DNA of 6,728 nucleotides from an uncultured bacterium (GTDB lineage: Bacteria; Cyanobacteriota; Vampirovibrionia; Gastranaerophilales; Gastranaerophilaceae). The notes beneath the pieces were generated by a model, which was given only the letters and a program-made list of their open reading frames with translations, was not told the origin of the DNA and searched no databases. The position numbers and the translations under genes are program-made. Positions 5,458 to 6,728 of the stretch are shown here, piece after piece (position 1 is the first letter of the stretch; each line of letters starts with the position of its first letter). The stretch lies in NCBI GenBank assembly GCA_902765655.1, contig CACXAK010000059.1:1-6728 (forward strand), read 5' to 3'.

Positions 5458-5883
5458 TTATTTCAAACTGTGTATGAGATTTTTTACCTTTTTCATAATT
5501 CTTGATGCATCAGCTTTTTTTGACATAAGTTCTATTTGATTATCAATAATAACACCTAATTGTTCAACAGGGCCTTTGGTTACTTCAAATTTATCAGAAA
5601 AAACAACTTTATCCGCGAATAATGATTCGCCCGTTAAAAAATTCTTTCTGCTGATAGAAACATCGCCGTTTTTGCTTACATGTTTTTCCGCAAGAACAAC
5701 CGGCTTTAAGTCAACATGGGAGTAGGAATTTGGATTTTTTGACGGCACAATTTCGTATAAACCTTTTTGACGGTCATGAGGATTATATCCGACATCCAAG
5801 TTACCTTCAAACTCCTGATTTAAATACATATAACTCTTATTGTTAAAATGAAATACACGAGGGGCATTGATAAAAATTGTCAT
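5458..5883 (-). CDS. Conserved-looking hypothetical protein, 141 residues, unrecognised
   Basis: I do not recognise this family. The predicted protein has no signal peptide, membrane segment or cysteine. Residues about 1-100 look rich in beta strands (TIFINAPRVFHFNNKSYMYL at 2-21, then alternating polar and hydrophobic stretches such as VFSDKFEV). The last 35 residues look helical and basic (MSKKADASRIMKKVKNLIHS). It reads as a compact soluble protein with a lysine-rich C-terminal helix. It is supported as a real gene by a strong ribosome binding site 8 bases before the ATG at 5883 and by its unbroken length. No better gene occupies the other strand. It is transcribed towards the HTH gene, with a 9-base gap and no visible terminator. 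It diverges from gatB. A possible minus-strand promoter, TTTACA (5971-5976) with a weak TATTTT 17 bases on, lies upstream but is not convincing. Confidence 0.75.
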   Translation of the reverse strand: MTIFINAPRVFHFNNKSYMYLNQEFEGNLDVGYNPHDRQKGLYEIVPSKNPNSYSHVDLKPVVLAEKHVSKNGDVSISRKNFLTGESLFADKVVFSDKFEVTKGPVEQLGVIIDNQIELMSKKADASRIMKKVKNLIHSLK

Positions 5884-5890
5884 TTGTTAA

Positions 5891-5896
5891 TCTCCT
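5891..5896 (-). promoter_or_regulatory. Strong ribosome binding site of the 141-residue protein
   Basis: The minus strand reads AGGAGA in the context AAAAAGGAGATTAACAAATG. AGGAG lies 8 bases before the ATG at 5883. It is one of only two strong Shine-Dalgarno sequences in the window and the main evidence that this unrecognised gene is translated. Confidence 0.8.
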
Positions 5897-5996
5897 TTTT
5901 TAAATCTTTTAACGACTGTAAAAATAAAATTTGCTATATTTTGAAAAAAAATAAAAATATTCTTAAAAAATGTAAAGAACTTATTGCCCTGTTGGC

Positions 5997-6027
5997 TTGA
6001 TGCCATATTGCCTTTCATTTTTATGAT
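5997..6027 (+). promoter_or_regulatory. Candidate gatB promoter
   Basis: TATGAT at 6022-6027 is a good -10 box (5 of 6). The best nearby -35 is TTGATG at 5997-6002, but the spacer is 19 bases, longer than ideal. Transcription would start near 6034 and leave a leader of roughly 28 bases containing the AAGGAG site. Confidence 0.4.
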
Positions 6028-6045
6028 AAAATTAAATCAATAAAC

Positions 6046-6051
6046 AAGGAG
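6046..6051 (+). promoter_or_regulatory. Ribosome binding site of gatB
   Basis: AAGGAG lies 10 bases before the ATG at 6062. It selects this ATG as the gatB start. The encoded MVEQELRDKYEVVIGLEVHA matches the usual short N-terminal extension before the GLEVH motif. Confidence 0.8.
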
Positions 6052-6061
6052 AGATATAAAA

Positions 6062-6728
6062 ATGGTAGAACAAGAATTAAGAGATAAATACGAGGTAGTT
6101 ATAGGGCTTGAAGTTCACGCACAATTAAAAACCCAAACGAAGATATTTGCACCTGATCCAAACATTTTCGGTCAGGAGCCAAACAGTTTAACAAGTCCGA
6201 TTACTCTCGGAATGCCGGGCGTTTTACCTGTTTTAAATAAAGAAGCAGTAAATATGGGAATTTTGGCCGGTTTAGCTTTGAATTGCGAAATACCTTCAAG
6301 ATGCAAATTCGACAGAAAACAATATTTTTATCCTGATTTACCAAAGGGTTATCAGATATCGCAGTATGATGAACCGATTTGTGTAAACGGTCATATTGAC
6401 ATTAACGGGAAAAGAATCGGTATCACAAGAGCTCACCTTGAAGAAGATGCAGGCAAACTTGTTCACGCAGGAGCAAACGGACTTGCCGGTTCTATTTATT
6501 CTCTTGTAGACCTTAACAGAGCAGGGACTCCGTTACTTGAAATCGTATCAGAGCCGGATATGCGCAGTCCTCAGGAGGCAAGAGCATATATGGAAGAACT
6601 TCGTGACATTGTTCGTTATGCCGGCGTTTGCGACGGGAACCTGGAAGAGGGTTCTATGAGATGTGATGCAAACATTTCAATTATGCCAAAGGGCTCAAAA
6701 GAATACGGAACAAGAGCGGAAATCAAAA
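6062..6728 (+). CDS. gatB: Asp-tRNA(Asn)/Glu-tRNA(Gln) amidotransferase subunit B, 3' end outside the window
   Basis: GatB is the tRNA-binding kinase subunit of GatCAB. It phosphorylates mischarged Glu-tRNA(Gln) or Asp-tRNA(Asn) so that ammonia from GatA can amidate it. The first 222 residues are present out of about 475-480 usual for the family. Hallmarks are GLEVHAQL at 15-22, FDRKQYFYPDLPKGYQISQYD at 83-103, ITRAHLEEDAGKLVH at 121-135, YSLVDLNRAGTPLLEIVSEPD at 146-166 and EEGSMRCDANIS at 195-206. The zinc-type cysteines often found around residues 30-50 are absent (IFAPDPNIFG, then NSLTSPITLGMPG), as in Staphylococcus aureus GatB. The insertion between LVHAG and YSLVD, and the run DIVRYAGVCDGN, look like cyanobacterial GatB. 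Presence of GatB implies the organism makes Gln-tRNA and/or Asn-tRNA by the indirect route. gatA and gatC are not in the window. Confidence 0.97.
   Translation, partial: MVEQELRDKYEVVIGLEVHAQLKTQTKIFAPDPNIFGQEPNSLTSPITLGMPGVLPVLNKEAVNMGILAGLALNCEIPSRCKFDRKQYFYPDLPKGYQISQYDEPICVNGHIDINGKRIGITRAHLEEDAGKLVHAGANGLAGSIYSLVDLNRAGTPLLEIVSEPDMRSPQEARAYMEELRDIVRYAGVCDGNLEEGSMRCDANISIMPKGSKEYGTRAEIK

Larger units (their letters stand above)
5884..6061. other. Divergent intergenic region between the 141-residue gene and gatB
   Basis: These 178 bases carry regulatory sequence for two divergent genes. There is a ribosome binding site at each end, a candidate gatB promoter on the right, and an extremely AT-rich stretch of A-runs (about 5941-5970) that may be intrinsically curved. 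GGCTTGATGCC (5994-6004) is a short 3-bp hairpin not followed by a T-run, so it is not a terminator. No T-box-like or riboswitch-like structure was recognised. Confidence 0.6.

Noticed and set aside
5230..5883. Toxin-antitoxin pair formed by the HTH gene and the 141-residue gene
   Set aside because: The two are convergent, not co-transcribed, and the 141-residue protein shows no toxin motif.
5994..6004. GGCTTGATGCC hairpin upstream of gatB as a terminator or attenuator
   Set aside because: Only 3 bp of stem and no T-run; far too small to be credible.
1..6728. CRISPR array, tRNA or rRNA genes
   Set aside because: No regularly spaced direct repeats, no cloverleaf-like sequence with a TTCRA arm and no rRNA signature was seen on either strand.

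Overview
The window is an AT-rich bacterial chromosome segment using the standard genetic code. It holds eight protein-coding genes plus one regulatory intergenic region, and both ends cut through genes. The GatB fragment and the C-terminal half of a pseudopilin-like protein look most like the non-photosynthetic sister lineage of Cyanobacteria (Vampirovibrionia/Melainabacteria, for example gut Gastranaerophilales). That is an inference from remembered family patterns. A Firmicute or another AT-rich gut bacterium is not excluded.

Left part (1-4143, all + strand): five tightly packed genes, probably one transcript. They are the 3' three-quarters of rny (RNase Y), a YmdB-type metallophosphoesterase, a PHP-domain phosphoesterase of the RNase AM/TrpH type, a membrane-anchored pseudopilin-like protein and a LOG-family phosphoribohydrolase. 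Gaps are 1-2 bases, or the genes overlap by 11-17 bases. The first three plausibly serve RNA turnover: endonucleolytic cleavage, cyclic-phosphate hydrolysis, and nucleotide or short-RNA end processing. The last two have no obvious part in that.

Middle part (4144-5883): three single genes on alternating strands: a family 2 glycosyltransferase (-), a 72-residue helix-turn-helix protein (+) and an unrecognised 141-residue protein (-). The glycosyltransferase gene is clearly more AT-rich than rny. In 60-base lines counted by hand, two from the glycosyltransferase gave 22% and 30% GC, and two from rny gave 43% and 52%. This suggests an acquired block. The 109-base divergent region between the glycosyltransferase and HTH genes carries the most striking structure in the window: a perfect 21-bp inverted repeat with a single central base, itself made of two 18-bp near-palindromes, overlapping the -10 and start region of a good promoter for the glycosyltransferase. 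A further perfect 11-bp inverted repeat surrounds it almost concentrically. The simplest reading is an operator pair through which the small HTH protein controls the glycosyltransferase. A more speculative reading is an invertible on/off switch.

Right part (5884-6728): a 178-base divergent intergenic region with ribosome binding sites on both sides, then the first 222 codons of gatB, the Asp/Glu-tRNA amidotransferase subunit B. No tRNA, rRNA, CRISPR array, insertion sequence or convincing intrinsic terminator was seen.
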